Below are positions 48,681 through 60,505 of a stretch of DNA of 64,000 nucleotides, in pieces. The notes below the pieces were generated by a model. That model did not search any database, was not told the origin of the DNA, and worked only from the letters and a program-made list of their open reading frames with translations. The stretch's first letter is position 1; each line of letters begins with the position of its first letter. Origin of the DNA: Trissonchulus latispiculum (lineage: Eukaryota; Nematoda; Enoplea; Enoplida; Ironidae); the NCBI GenBank assembly GCA_030248195.1, contig JASAND010011000.1, forward strand, positions 1-64,000, read 5' to 3'. Both the position numbers and the translations under genes were made by a program.

Positions 48681-49354
48681 ACTGATTGCCGGAAGAATGA
48701 AGATTTGAAAGAAGATGAATACATAAACTGAAACTGGAATCCAGGGGAAAAGAAGGGGGGGGGGTTGTGAAAAAATAATAATTGATCTAACTAGATCATC
48801 TGTCATATCGTTTTGGCTGTGTCTCTTTCGCTTGTAATATTAAAAAAAAATAAAACGTAGTCGCGAATCTAGATTCGTACTCCCCTTCCTTCTTTTCCCA
48901 TCTTTGTCTTTTACTGCCCACATTTGTTATCTGTTATTTTGTGGTGCAGACAATTAAAATCTGTGGCGTGGAACTGTTGTTAATTCTACTGTATACACAG
49001 ATTAGAAATAGTAGACAATGAATAGACGGAGCGCCTTAAAGCGAGATGAGCTATGAGCAAAAAGGAAGGGGTAGCCCCGACACGGGGACTGGTAAAAAAA
49101 ATACGCCACCAGGCTAAGCAGTAAAAGTTAAAAATTAGCTCTAAGTGTACAGTCTAGGCTGAGCAGTGCAAGTTTAAAAATTAGCTCTAAGTGTAGAGTC
49201 GTATATAGCTAACCTTTCTGTGTGATGCGGAGTCTGCTATGTCACGAGCTGGGTTAGTCTGACACGTATGTTGCGAAACGGGTTCTCTATTATGGATATA
49301 GTTACTACGTGGTGAAGCATGAAATAGTAAGTGTCTCTCTGTAACGGCTGGTGA
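48681..49354. other. Candidate right border region between the mobile-looking segment and host genes
   Basis: AATAAA at 48849 probably ends the 23-exon gene. A short direct repeat AGCTCTAAGTGTA with surrounding TTAAAAATT occurs twice (about 49112-49152 and 49153-49198). The base composition drops towards AT after about 49400. No inverted repeat linking this area with the window start was seen. Confidence 0.4.
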
Positions 49355-51785
49355 GCACTGCTTTTCGCGAAACTGTCTCACATACGAGTGCCACACGAAA
49401 CACAACCCCAGATTTTTTGGATTACAACTTTACTAATATTTGCTACAATTTCCATCTGCCAGGGCTTCATAAACATCAGCAGCTACTGGAGTGCACCTTC
49501 TACAACATCTGTTCGTACAGTGCAGCTCACAACATTTCCTCTTCCCGACCTGATCATCTGTCCCCCTATAGCATACTACTGGAACTTATCCCGACTGAAC
49601 CAAAGCGGGGCTACCGACTTCTTCACCGGTCACATCAATCAGCTGTTGTTTTCTGTGGATAATCTTTACTCAAGCTTCTACGAAATGTCATCCCTTTTCT
49701 CGAAGTGGCAAAATTCTTCCTTCAACACTCCTATACTAGTAGAGCTTGAAGCCTTAGCTAAAAGTGGCTTGGCAAAGTTTTATGATGAGTTTGGCATCAA
49801 CTGTCAGAGTATGGTCTTGGGTTGCTTCTCGAATAACAAGTTTGAGGACTGCTGCGAAGGTGCACACAGTGTCTATCTTCCCTATATGGGAGTTTGTAAG
49901 CGGTTGACCTTCATGACCAATCAGAGTTTGGACTTTTTTGATTCACATGGTGGTAACGGTTATCTAACATTTAATGTTGAAGAAATGGTTCAGGCTGACA
50001 AATTTCTGAATCATAAGACACCGAGTACGTTTCTGAATTTCAACATTGTTCTCAGTCCGAGGACTCCCAATTCACGAGTGATAACACAAATGCCACTTCT
50101 CATGGTTGAAGGGAATATTGCAATGTTGTATGTAACAGTAGAGCATGTTATAATGAAACCAGGTAGGAATGTTGAATGCAGACAGGTGCACGAAGACGGA
50201 CAAACCTCGGGCACCTGTAACGACAAATGCCGGAAGAAGATTGAAAGCGATATTTGTGGATGTTCTCTGATTGCCCCGGAGCTAAATCAAACTTGCAAAA
50301 TGGCGACGGTAACTATACTAACTATATTTTGTATATAGTCAGCCTGCACGTAAGCAAATCTTACGGCTACGACATGTTACTGCTGAAACGGATAATTGAA
50401 TTAGCTGTAACGAAACAGCTAATTGTATGATTTAGAGACCGTATCTGGATACATTATTGTCAAAAAAACTGAAAAATGTACACACAGAAAACTTTTATGA
50501 CCACATCGCTTATATGGTAACATGAGTTAGTTTATTGGAACTCATGAGGCGGTTAAGCGTTATTTATGATCCAACATGGTTACTGAAACAAACAAGCTGT
50601 TATTACCTTAAACTGGTCATAAATTCAAAGCAAACAATTTCTTTAGCAATTAGTTTAAATCGTCAAATGATGTTGTCTTTAAGTTTAAAGTTATCGTTTT
50701 AGTAGTAGTCAGTACTTGAGATATTTAACAGTACTATGTTATAAACGTATAATTTTGTGATAAAGTATAATTCTGGAGGGTCATCCCCGACTTGGACGCA
50801 GGGTCTACTACTGAAAAATTTCAAAATTTAAAAACGGTCTACTCGAAATTCGCAAAAATTAAGATGTTTTCGGTTTTTGCCAAACATTAGTAAAAGACAG
50901 ACCCCTTTAGAGTTTCTTGAAAACAATAGCAAAAATGTACTGAAGATTGTGCAAAGTTTGGTAAAAATCGAAAAGAGGGCTACAAGTTTTCAATTCTGGA
51001 CAAAAAGGAACAACACGGTTTTATATTGAGAGGGTCTACTCTCTTCTTGCCTGTTTGGGGGTGTCTGTACTTCAGGCCCCTATTCATCCTACCTTATCCT
51101 GTGGTTATAAGGTCGTTTAACTAAGTATACTAGACTAGGTATGCATTCCTTTCTTAAAGAAAGTATAAATTTATACCAATTTCTTTAGCATTCAGACGTA
51201 TTTTTAGCTTATACCATGCTACCAATTAAAAAGAAGTGAGCTGGTACGACTGGTGCGAGAGTGCTCTTCCACTTGTAAGAGTATCCCTCGATGCGATGAG
51301 TGGAAATATTACACTACAATTACATACATTCCATTACGTGATGACTTTATTGAGGAGATGTCTCAGTCAATCTATGCTGACCATATTCCTGAATTGGGGT
51401 TTGTATAAACTCATGCCTTAACTTCTCCAGTTAAATAATATGCATGCATGTATAGCTAATGAAATTTATATCCTGTTAGTTAAACGCCTTACGCCATGAA
51501 ACCACTGTATAAATATTAATGTAACTATTATTGGTTTTTAGACATTTGAAATCGGGTGAAAAGTTTGCAATGTTCATGGTTAGCTATGATAATGGTTTGA
51601 TGTACAGAGAAGAAACAACATTTCAGGCCAATACTTTTACCAATTTGGTTTCTCTGAACGGAGGTGTGATGGGGCTCTGGCTGGGAAGCTCAGCCATTAG
51701 CATGCTTCAATTTGCCATATGGGTTTATTCAATGACGACCCTGAAAATGTGGAAATTCATAAATAAATGGAAACTCAATAAATAA
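49355..51785 (+). CDS. DEG/ENaC family sodium channel subunit (5' end incomplete)
   Basis: Three exons in frame: about 49355-50308, 51208-51398 and 51542-51785. The first holds a membrane segment (IFWITTLLIFATISI), the post-TM1 motif TTFPLPDLIICP, and an extracellular cysteine-rich part (CFSNNKFEDCC, CNDKCRKKIESDICGC). The second continues CYQLKRSELVRLVRECSSTC and IPRCDEW. The third has the pore and TM2 with LNGGVMGLWLGSSAISML, where GSS is the selectivity-filter position of the family. DEG/ENaC subunits are trimeric plasma-membrane cation channels for touch, acid or peptide signals. The reading frame has no ATG before the first exon and is closed by TGA at 49352, so one or more upstream exons must supply the cytosolic N-terminus. 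AATAAA at 51812 fits as the poly(A) signal. The length is short for the family (about 460 aa seen). Confidence 0.85.
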
Positions 51786-54700
51786 TCAATTCATCTTCAA
51801 TGTATTCTCCTAATAAAATTTCAGATTTGAACGACATAATTGCTATAATGAGATGTAATTAGGTAATTTCATTGGGATGTGGTGTTTGCAGTTAATGAGA
51901 ACAAGATTTAGTAAAGAAATTAACTTTGTACATGGCGAAATGTCAGAATTAAGATTTAATCCGAGAGTGCAGTTATATTTTTAGGGGAGCCGCTTCTACG
52001 CTAGACTGGCATTTTCTTGCCGCGGATGCTGTTAAACTTTAGGTCGATGCGTTTGACCATCTTCAGGCCGACAACACTTTTATCTTTGGCTGGTGGGGTG
52101 GGATTATCGGAATTTGATCTGGGACCTTCCGTGTTACATTTTTGTATCATTATTCTTATGCCACTACAGTCAGCACTCACTCGTAACAGGAATTTTACCT
52201 GCGCGGTTGATAACTGCGGAGCTGTCAGTGTTTCCCACATAATCTATTTTACTATTTTCTGTTGGCGCTTCAAATAGTACAGTGAAAGATTGAAATCAGG
52301 ATTGAAAGGGGTGAAGAAAAGTGTGCAGGGCGGGGATGGAACCGCCTTGGATCTTCAGTAGAAACTCTCTACCATTAATTTTAACCTTTCGAAGTTTACA
52401 ATTAATATTTAACAGTACAAGTAACTAGTGTTTCCTGTAAGAAGTGAAGCTGATCGGTTGTACTATGATAAGGTAGATAATAGCAGCTAGCTGGTTCTCT
52501 GTAATCAGTTGTGAGTCATCTCGCTGACAGCGGACTCCTCACATAAATGCGAACATTCACTTCAAAGAATATTCTTTATCGTAATCTTATCTTTTCTTAT
52601 CTTATCTTATCTTATCTTATTCATTATCGTTAAATGATGTCAGAACAATAAAGAGTCAGAAAATACCGGTCCGCGGATCCATAAGGAATACTCATGTAGC
52701 AGTAAATAGGAGAATATTAAAACGTGGATATCCAGAAATGTAACCAGTTTTAACCATGCGACCGGTTCAGGAGACCGTTGCGGCCTATCAATCAGGCGAA
52801 TCCTGGCTATCCGTCGCTGCTGACGTTCCAAGATGGCTATTAGACTTTTTGTTTAAATGGGTGGGCAGTTTGTGGTTGCTGAGAACAGGGGTACGACGCT
52901 TGGCGCGTCTAAGAGGAAGGGGAGCCTGTGAAGGCTACGGGTTGTTATTGCTTTCAGTAAAATAGATTAAATTATTTTAGAGTTAGATTTTAGATTTTTA
53001 CTAGTTTTCTTTCTTCTTTCTGGCAATCTCGTCCGTTGTAGAGTCAACTACAGAATCCAATAAATCCACTAAATCCTGACTATAATATCTATATCAAGAG
53101 CGATTAGTTAGCATTTGATCTGCGAATATCATATCATGTTTGTGGCCCTGAAATCGCAGGATCAATGAGTTTCCTGCTTCCCCAACCTACTGGGAATCCG
53201 AATTTCAATAAATATTTAATTTTTGCATTCCTGCAGTTAAATTGCCCCTTACGTACACTGTAGTGCTGGCCAGTGGCCAGTCACTCAACTTCTGATACTG
53301 AATCCCTATTTGATGTTGGAGTTCTCGCTGGACATAAATCTCGGCCATGGTATATTAGAACCAGCGTCGTTTCGCCATTTAAGTGTGGTTTAGTCACAGG
53401 ACAGTAAACCATTAGTTATTACATAATTACTACCGCTTTTGGAAAGAAAGATCTAGGTGTTTACTTAAATGTAAATATAAACATGGCCTTATCTGTTGAT
53501 AGTTTTACATATTTGCAATCAGATGCTAAGTTACCACTATTTATGCTCAGTTATGCCAATGGCTTGAGGTACAAAGAAGAAACAGTATTCCAGCCAATAG
53601 TCTAACCAACTTGGTTTCACTGAACTGGTGTGACGGGCTTTGGCTGGGATGATCTGCCATCAGCAAGATACAGTTTAGCTTACGGTTTTATTCAGAAATG
53701 AGCATAAAAATTAGGGAACTCATAGCTAAGTTAAAATTCAGTAAATCAGCTGTGCTCTTATTTAAGTTAAAAGAAAATAAATTTAATGTGAAATTTTATT
53801 CTTTCTTTCCGCTTTCTTTCTTTCAAAATAGTATTTCTTTCTTTCAACCTTTAAAGTTAAGCCAGCTTGCTCCCTGCTGAATTTGATTGACAGCTGCTAT
53901 GGATGTTCTAGCAGAGGTCAGAGGTTAAGAAGAGAAATTGTCTTTGCACTAGTTACACACACGTGTTTATGCATACGTATAAGTCAGAGGTCAATTGGGT
54001 AACACACTTGCGAGCTTAAGTTTAACGAAATTTTGATGTGCGGCTGTCAAGAGTTACATAACAAAGATGGGACAAACCAGAGAGGAAAGAAAGAAGCTTT
54101 ATTTATTTGAAAATATTATTTCTTGCTTCTTTCATTCTTCTAAAATATATTTTCTTTAATTTCTTCTTTTCTTTAAATTTAAATAAGAGCGTAGCTGTAG
54201 TTCAATGTCGATGCATCATTCAAAAAGAGTTTGTGCACTCGAAGACAAAATGTGACAACTATGTATTAAATATTAAATACTTTATGTCGCTTCGCGTCCT
54301 CTTCTTCCTTCCTGGAAGAAGTTAGTTTGCTTCACACACGAAATGCACAGTGAGGTTTTGTGTGTGGGAAAGCGCGTGAGCTGGATTCAAATCAAAAACC
54401 GCTCATGTCTTACCAAAGTAGATTACCTTATTGTGCCTACTGCCAATTCATACTTGCTTATCATCAATTGCGCTACAGCTACGACAAACTGCATGTGATT
54501 TTATCGATTAAACGTAGGATTAAAAGATTATATTATATTATATTATATTATTTTTTAAAGCATTGCTAATTACTTAAAGATTGTAACATTTATTCTTGTG
54601 GGTACGCCCTCAGGTGACGCTGCCATGTTAACCTTTAGAGTTAAGCTCATTGTATGAGCGATATAGTCTTGTTAATAATCTTAACCTTAATAGTCTTCTT

Positions 54701-55054
54701 ACAACAGCCTTCTCTTTGAAGAGTGTCCAAAGCTTAATTAAAATATGAATCATCTTGACCCCCGCAGCTTTCCTTGCACACATTTTCAGAACTTTGAAAT
54801 TTTTGAACAGCGTCACTTGAGACCGCCACCTTTCTGGTAAGCCACTAAAAACCCTTTTTACGTTTTCATTACATTGTTGCATGAAGATTTCTGAGCTGAC
54901 ATACCATGAGATGTGGATTTACACAGTTTGGAGTGTCCGTGCACAGCAAATCTGAAGCATATAGAAACGTTTTCCTGGAAGGCGTCAACCAGAGACAGCT
55001 TAATGCTAATGTAGTCAAGCATGGCTCATATCAATTTCTTTTTGAGTTGCTGTA
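51786..55054. other. Intergenic region between the channel and receptor genes
   Basis: AT-rich. It includes a pentanucleotide microsatellite (TCTTA repeats about 52586-52622), a TATAT-type repeat near 54529-54552, the decayed channel exon at 53500-53700 and a tRNA-like remnant near 52320-52385. A minus-strand open frame at 54628-54882 is rich in Arg, Lys and Leu but has no support. No other gene is seen. Confidence 0.5.
53500..53700 (+). pseudogene. Decayed copy of the DEG/ENaC last exon
   Basis: The segment aligns with the channel exon at 51542-51785. It shares the pieces encoding MLSYANGLRYKEET and TNLVSLN, then GLWLG, but with a stop after the frame change near 53600 and a lost selectivity-filter region. 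It points to a former tandem duplicate of the channel gene. Confidence 0.75.
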
Positions 55055-56026
55055 TTACTGTCGGTCTTTCAGCTGAATGGTCGTTTGACTAATTCTGTTA
55101 TCTGTTATTGGATACCGACACATCCCAATGATGGAGTTTCTGATGTCTTTATTTTTCGCAACATATATGATGATATTGTTGGCGGAATTAAAGTTCATTA
55201 TGATCCGACATGACGGGGCTAATATAGCCATGGTTTCATCGGAAAGCCTTCCCGAGGCAATACCCAACGTGAACATGGGCAGGGTTTGGAGGAAAAAGGT
55301 GCAGAGAGTAACAAGTGAGAGCATTCTGGTCACCTTCATTTGTCGTTCCTTGTTTCGTCGCATCAGCTCTGTGAGAGCACCGTCTGTGCCGCAGTAAAGC
55401 GCGGCCATTGCCATGACATAGACTACCACACTAGACAGTCCCACACAGAACTGATACCATGTCCACAGCTGTTCCATGAACGGCAACACAGCCCAGGCTG
55501 TAACACAGATATTTGGATACTTGGGCTCCTCTGGCGCGCCAAGGCTTGTAATATACGCGGTGACAGTGAAAGCCATTGCGATGATGAACGGGGCCGTACT
55601 GCACATACCTATCTGCTTTGCGCTAATTCTTGTATAGGCAACAATACTCGCACAAGCAGTCAGTCTATCAATTGAGACAAGTAACAACATCGTTGGCACA
55701 CAAAATCCTCCAAAAAGGAACCAAAAATTGTGCACAGTTTTAATGCAGTCCCATTTGCTTACAAGAACAACGCTGTCAGAGTGCAGTAGATAGATTCGGT
55801 AGATACCAGCATACAACTGTCCTACGCCTAATGTGAAGTCAGCAAAAGCAAGGGCGCCTGGTAGACAGTATTCTTTGGAATGCAGGTTCTTAGACTTGAA
55901 GATTGCCGTAATGATCAGCAAATTTCCCAGCATCTGTGCACACCCTTCGACGATATAAATTGAGAAGATTATTGTAGAGCTTAGAATGAAATTATGATCG
56001 GTGATGTTCAACTGATTTGTCGTCAT
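55055..56026 (-). CDS. Serpentine chemoreceptor-like GPCR, srsx type (rhodopsin class)
   Basis: A complete 323-aa single-exon seven-transmembrane receptor. TM1 (about 14-42) contains the GN motif (34-35). TM2 has LAFAD (D63). TM3 (about 100-119) ends in DRL (120-122) in place of DRY. TM4 lies at about 141-163, TM5 at about 187-211, TM6 at about 234-257. TM7 has NSANNIIIY (280-288) in place of NPxxY. Cys94 and Cys174 could form the usual extracellular disulphide. NQLN and NIT near the N-terminus are possible glycosylation sites. The pattern fits nematode srsx receptors, which act in chemosensory neurons or peptide signalling. It runs opposite to its neighbours. The ligand cannot be told from sequence. 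Confidence 0.85.
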   Translation of the reverse strand: MTTNQLNITDHNFILSSTIIFSIYIVEGCAQMLGNLLIITAIFKSKNLHSKEYCLPGALAFADFTLGVGQLYAGIYRIYLLHSDSVVLVSKWDCIKTVHNFWFLFGGFCVPTMLLLVSIDRLTACASIVAYTRISAKQIGMCSTAPFIIAMAFTVTAYITSLGAPEEPKYPNICVTAWAVLPFMEQLWTWYQFCVGLSSVVVYVMAMAALYCGTDGALTELMRRNKERQMKVTRMLSLVTLCTFFLQTLPMFTLGIASGRLSDETMAILAPSCRIIMNFNSANNIIIYVAKNKDIRNSIIGMCRYPITDNRISQTTIQLKDRQ

Positions 56027-56455
56027 TAATATCCAATAATTAGATTACCAACAGAGTCATCGGAATCATTAAATTAAAATTAATAATTAAATTCATTAAA
56101 AATTAAAATTAAATTAAATCATTTTATGCAGAAAGTGTAAGTGGCTGCCCAGAGGACAGTTTGTTCATTGAAAAGGACTGCTGGCAGTGATTGGCAAGGT
56201 TGGAACATCACATTTCACTGCTGCGAGCTTGTGACAGTTCTACGATTGCCCAGGTGCACTGGATAAGTCAAACCTAAAAATCGCTAGTCACTAATATTAA
56301 GAAACTAGCTATTTAGAAGATTTGACCCTGAAAAGTTGGAATCATTAAGCAAACTAATGGATTAATCAAAATTCCTCAAAGATTCAGGCAAACAGAATAT
56401 TTCCTAGTATTGAGGCTACTCTACTTTACAAAAGCTTGCTACAATTAGGAAGTTA

Positions 56456-57215
56456 AGGTGCTGGTATCGCTTTGTGTAAATTCGACCCTACAAGCTTCAA
56501 TTCTTTATGAAAGTACCTGAAACTTTCCAAATATATTATTTTCGTGCTCTTTAACATTCTGGGACCAGTCCCGGATTTTTAAGTGTAAAGATAAGAAAGT
56601 TTTGGTTTTAGCCCTTATTCTCTCAGTACACCGCATTGGTTGTTATGGCTGGAAAGAGGGCACCAAAATGAACATTTGAGCTTTTGAGCTACCTCTAGTG
56701 GTTAAGGCAGTATAAGCCAAAAACGATTTTTGGGGTCAAAAAATGGCCATTTTTGACGAAATCAGTTTTTTCAAAATTACCGCCAAATCTTACACACAAT
56801 TTCGACTTATTTATACTCAATCGATACACCGTCCAATTGCCCATTTTATCAATACCTATTCGCTGGAGTTCGTTACTTTATGCTAGGAAATTCGCCGAAA
56901 AACCATTTTGGCAAAATTGCGATTATTTTGTTTTGAACATTGATTTCTCAAAAACTGCCCAATGGATTCGCGTGATTTTTGGCTGAATGAAAATTCGCCC
57001 TATTGCGGAGGGACATTTTTCTTGGTTTGAGCTAAAACTTCTCCAGTTGTGAGAAAACTGAATAGAAAGTTGCGAAATTTCGTGTCATCGCGCATTTGCC
57101 GGATTTTCAGGAGTACTGAGACTTGTTGAGCCAAATCCAAAAAAATGTCCCTCGGCCCACATGTCCTTCGGATCATGGCACAAGAAAAAATTTTGGCCGA
57201 TTCTACAGTTTTGAG
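56456..57215. repeat. First copy of a dispersed repeat of about 700 bp
   Basis: It aligns with 58093-58811. Both begin AAGGTGC-GGTATCGCTTTG and share TTCGTGCTC-TTAACATTCT, ATTGGTTGTTATG, TTATACTCAATCGATA and GGCCGATTCTACAGTTTTGA. A short open frame inside (56753-56986) is shared with the other copy in part but carries no protein signature. Confidence 0.8.
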
Positions 57216-57717
57216 AAATCGAAATCAGAAAACTGAAGAGAACAAATATGGATTCATGTTGTCCCAATATTCCTTCATAATCATGAACGCACAATAGCCC
57301 TTCGACGGGCGTCAAAGCGTTCGCCTGTTACATGCCATTTTGGCAATTGAAAACCACCAATTTAGGGGATGTTTGCTTACAAACGCATATAGACGCTTAT
57401 ATACGCGAGCTGAAGCGCGTCCACGCACGTCTGTCTGCAACTTATGAAATTATTCATACCGACGGACGCACGTAACTGCAACCGCCCTTAGCCCTCAGAC
57501 TAGAAGCGACTGCACCGAAAGTTTTAAAGGTCGGTGCAATGAAAATTTCAATTCTATCCAAATAAAGAAACTAAAGTTGACAATTGTTTTTTCAAGTTGT
57601 TTTGCCTAGCTTTAAGGTTGCAACGAAATTGGTCGAGCCGTGAATTGATTTGATGGGTGATTACAGAAGTAGTGCAAAGACAAGAAAAATTAACCATATG
57701 GATGTGGGGGAGGCTTT

Positions 57718-59283
57718 TGTGTACTGGGTGGGGACCACGATAGAAATTTTACCCATTCACGGCCCATTGCACTCAATTAAGACAAGTCCAATTTGAGTTG
57801 ATTGGGAGGCTTTTGCACAAAATTCATTCCTGGGTCACACAGACTTATTTCAATTATGTCCCCACAGAATACCAGATGCTACCGTAACAACATGTCATTA
57901 GTTAGCAAATAAGAAAAACCTACTTTCACAGACAGCCGCAAAATCGGCACAGAATGTAATTTAATGGCCGTTACGTATAAATGTTGAATTAAAGAAATAA
58001 CGTAGATAGCACTATAAAATTTGTTTGGATTCTTCTTTGATAGCTTAAAGTTGAAATTTGGACGAAAATTTAGCCATTAGCCACTTATTTTAAGGTGCCG
58101 GTATCGCTTTGTGTAAATTCGACCTTGCCAGCTTCAATTCTTTACGAAAGTGGATGAAACTTTTCAAATTCATTATTTTCGTGCTCCTTAACATTCTGGG
58201 ACAAGTCACGGATTTTTAGGTTTAAAGATAGGAAAGTTTTGGTTTTTGCCATTTTTCTCTCAGTACGTAGTCGCAACACCGGATTGGTTGTTATGACTGC
58301 AAAGAGGGCACCGAAATGTACATTTTTGCTTTTACAAACTTTGAACTGTCTTTAGTGGTTAAGTCAGTATAAGCTAAAAACGAGTTTTGGGGTCAAAAAA
58401 CGGTCATTATCGAGGAAATAGGTTTTCAAAATTACTGCCAAATCTTGCAGACAATTTGGAGTTATTTATACTCAATCGATATATCGTCCAATTGCGCATT
58501 TTATCGATGCCTATTCGCTGGAGTTCGTTGTTTTAAGCTGGAGAATTCGCCGAAAAGCCATTTTACCAAAACTGCGATTATTTTGTTTTGAACATCGATT
58601 TCTCAAAAACTACCCAATGGATTCGCGTGATTTTTGGCAGAATGAAAATTCGCCCTATTGCGGAAAGACGTTTTTCACTAAAAGCTAAAGCTAAAGCTTC
58701 ACTAAAGCTAAAACGTCACAAATCTAAAAAATGTCTTTCGGCCCAAATGCCCTTCATATCATGGCACAAGAAGAAATTTTGGCCGATTCTACAGTTTTGA
58801 GAAATCGATGTTCAAACATTTTTGGTCTATATTCTGCCTGCCACATGTCAGCATGTGAGAAAATTTTTGCTTATTTTTTGCTAATTTTGCTAGTTTCGTA
58901 AGCTGATGTTTTTGTACAGATTATAAGCTTTAAAACGATGTAGGCTCTTTCCAACTCCCAAAATTGCGAGAAGATATAGCGTTTCGAACAATCACAACAA
59001 AAGCACGCACAAAAGAAAATCAGCACCTTAACCGAATTTCCTACAACACTACACCGAATTGTAGCAGCAGTGAAATGTAGGTTCTCTTATATGCTAACTA
59101 ATGACATGTGGTTGTAGTAGCGTTTGGTATTCTGTGGAGACATAATTGAAATAAGTCTGTGTGACCCAGGAATGATCTTTTGTGCAAAGGCCTCCCAATC
59201 AACTAAAATTGGACTTTCCTTAATTGAATGCAATGTTCTGTGAAAAGGTCAAATTTCTCTCGTGGTCCCCACACAGTACATAT
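57718..59283. mobile_element. Foldback element of about 1.6 kb with a second element nested inside
   Basis: The outer arms (about 57718-57945 and 59075-59283) are inverted copies. The left arm has TGTACTGGGTGGGGACCACG, CACTCAATTAAG and GACATAATTGAAATAAGTCT in complement, and the right arm has the same words reversed. Within it, 58093-59033 starts AAGGTGC and ends GCACCTT, and its first 700 bases are the dispersed repeat also seen at 56456. The inner element probably inserted into the outer one. Confidence 0.7.
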
Positions 59284-60084
59284 ATATAAACCGTGGGGGG
59301 AAAGGAATTGGAAAGAATCTTGAATTACGAACTCTGAGCGACGTTGGTCACAATAGATTAGACGTGCAGAATTTAGCATTAACCCTTGAATGCATAAGCA
59401 ATTTTGCCGACGTTAACGCATACCCTGGGTCAATTTGACCAAGCACTAATTTTAGCTTTGGCACTTTTTACTGTTGCAATGCCAAGAGCCACAGAATACC
59501 TTGGCAGTTTAGGAGATCTGATAATTTCAGTCTAATCGTGGAATAGCAGCTGTAAAAATTCCTAGTCCAACTGCCAAACCCCAGGCGCCTATGTCAGTCA
59601 AACTAGCAAAAATATTGAATCCCAAATATTGAAATATTGAATCCCATCGTAGGACCCTACGGTATTGGCCGCTTGGAACCTTACTACAAGCCCTTGTGGG
59701 ATACCTAACGTAGTGTTGTATATCTGTCAGTTGTTGAAACTAATTCTATTATTTTTCAGACGTTGTCCAGTTACTACACAAGACTGTTCAGGACAGTAAA
59801 CATTGGTCTTTGATACCTAGCAGAGTAGTCCTAGTCACATCGCTGCCAAAAGAATTCTGCTTGACAAATAGGCAAAATTGGATAAAATTTACCACGGTTG
59901 CACATAAATTCATCAGCGGAGACAAGAAAACGCTGCTACTTGTCACCTGACATGTGCAGGAGGGGAAGATTTTGGGGGGGGGACGGCTGAGGGCAGCCGG
60001 AAAACCGGAAGTTTCGGGTTGTTGTCCAAAAAACCGGAAAAACCCGGATTCTGGGGAATCAGGACCCCTATGAAGGTGAGGTCA

Positions 60085-60112
60085 ACGTCGGGGGGGGGGG
60101 GGGGGGGGGGGA
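60085..60112. repeat. Long G homopolymer
   Basis: An uninterrupted run of more than 20 G bases follows CAACGTC. Its length is unlikely to be reliable in the assembly. Confidence 0.9.
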
Positions 60113-60505
60113 ACCACCCCAAGCACATGTATGCGTGTCACTCAGAATTCAAATTTGAGTGTTGCTTTGTGAATTTCATGAGCTTTGTCAAATTGACCCA
60201 GAGGATAAATATTGAAAATAGTTTTTTCTTTTAAGAACCAAGAATTTTCTTGCGACTTTGTCTTGGTTTTTTAGTTATATCAGAGAATTTTGTGAGATAT
60301 CACAAGAAGTCGCCGGTGTAGGAAAGTCGTATAACTTGCCTAGTAAAAGAATACTTTGCAATAAACGATTGCTCGGTTCGTACTCGGTGTGTTATGCCTA
60401 AGTGTAGAACCTCTCGGAAAACGTAGAGCGAGTGCTAGAACTATATGTAAATTGGAATCCCTAAAATTACTTAATGAAAAGAGAAAACCAAATCATAACT
60501 TTACT

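Noticed and set aside
54628..54882. Minus-strand 84-codon open frame downstream of the receptor
   Set aside because: No recognisable motif, no start context and composition like the flanks.
60019..60234. Open frame with a polyglycine run
   Set aside because: It depends on a G homopolymer of more than 20 bases whose length is unreliable.
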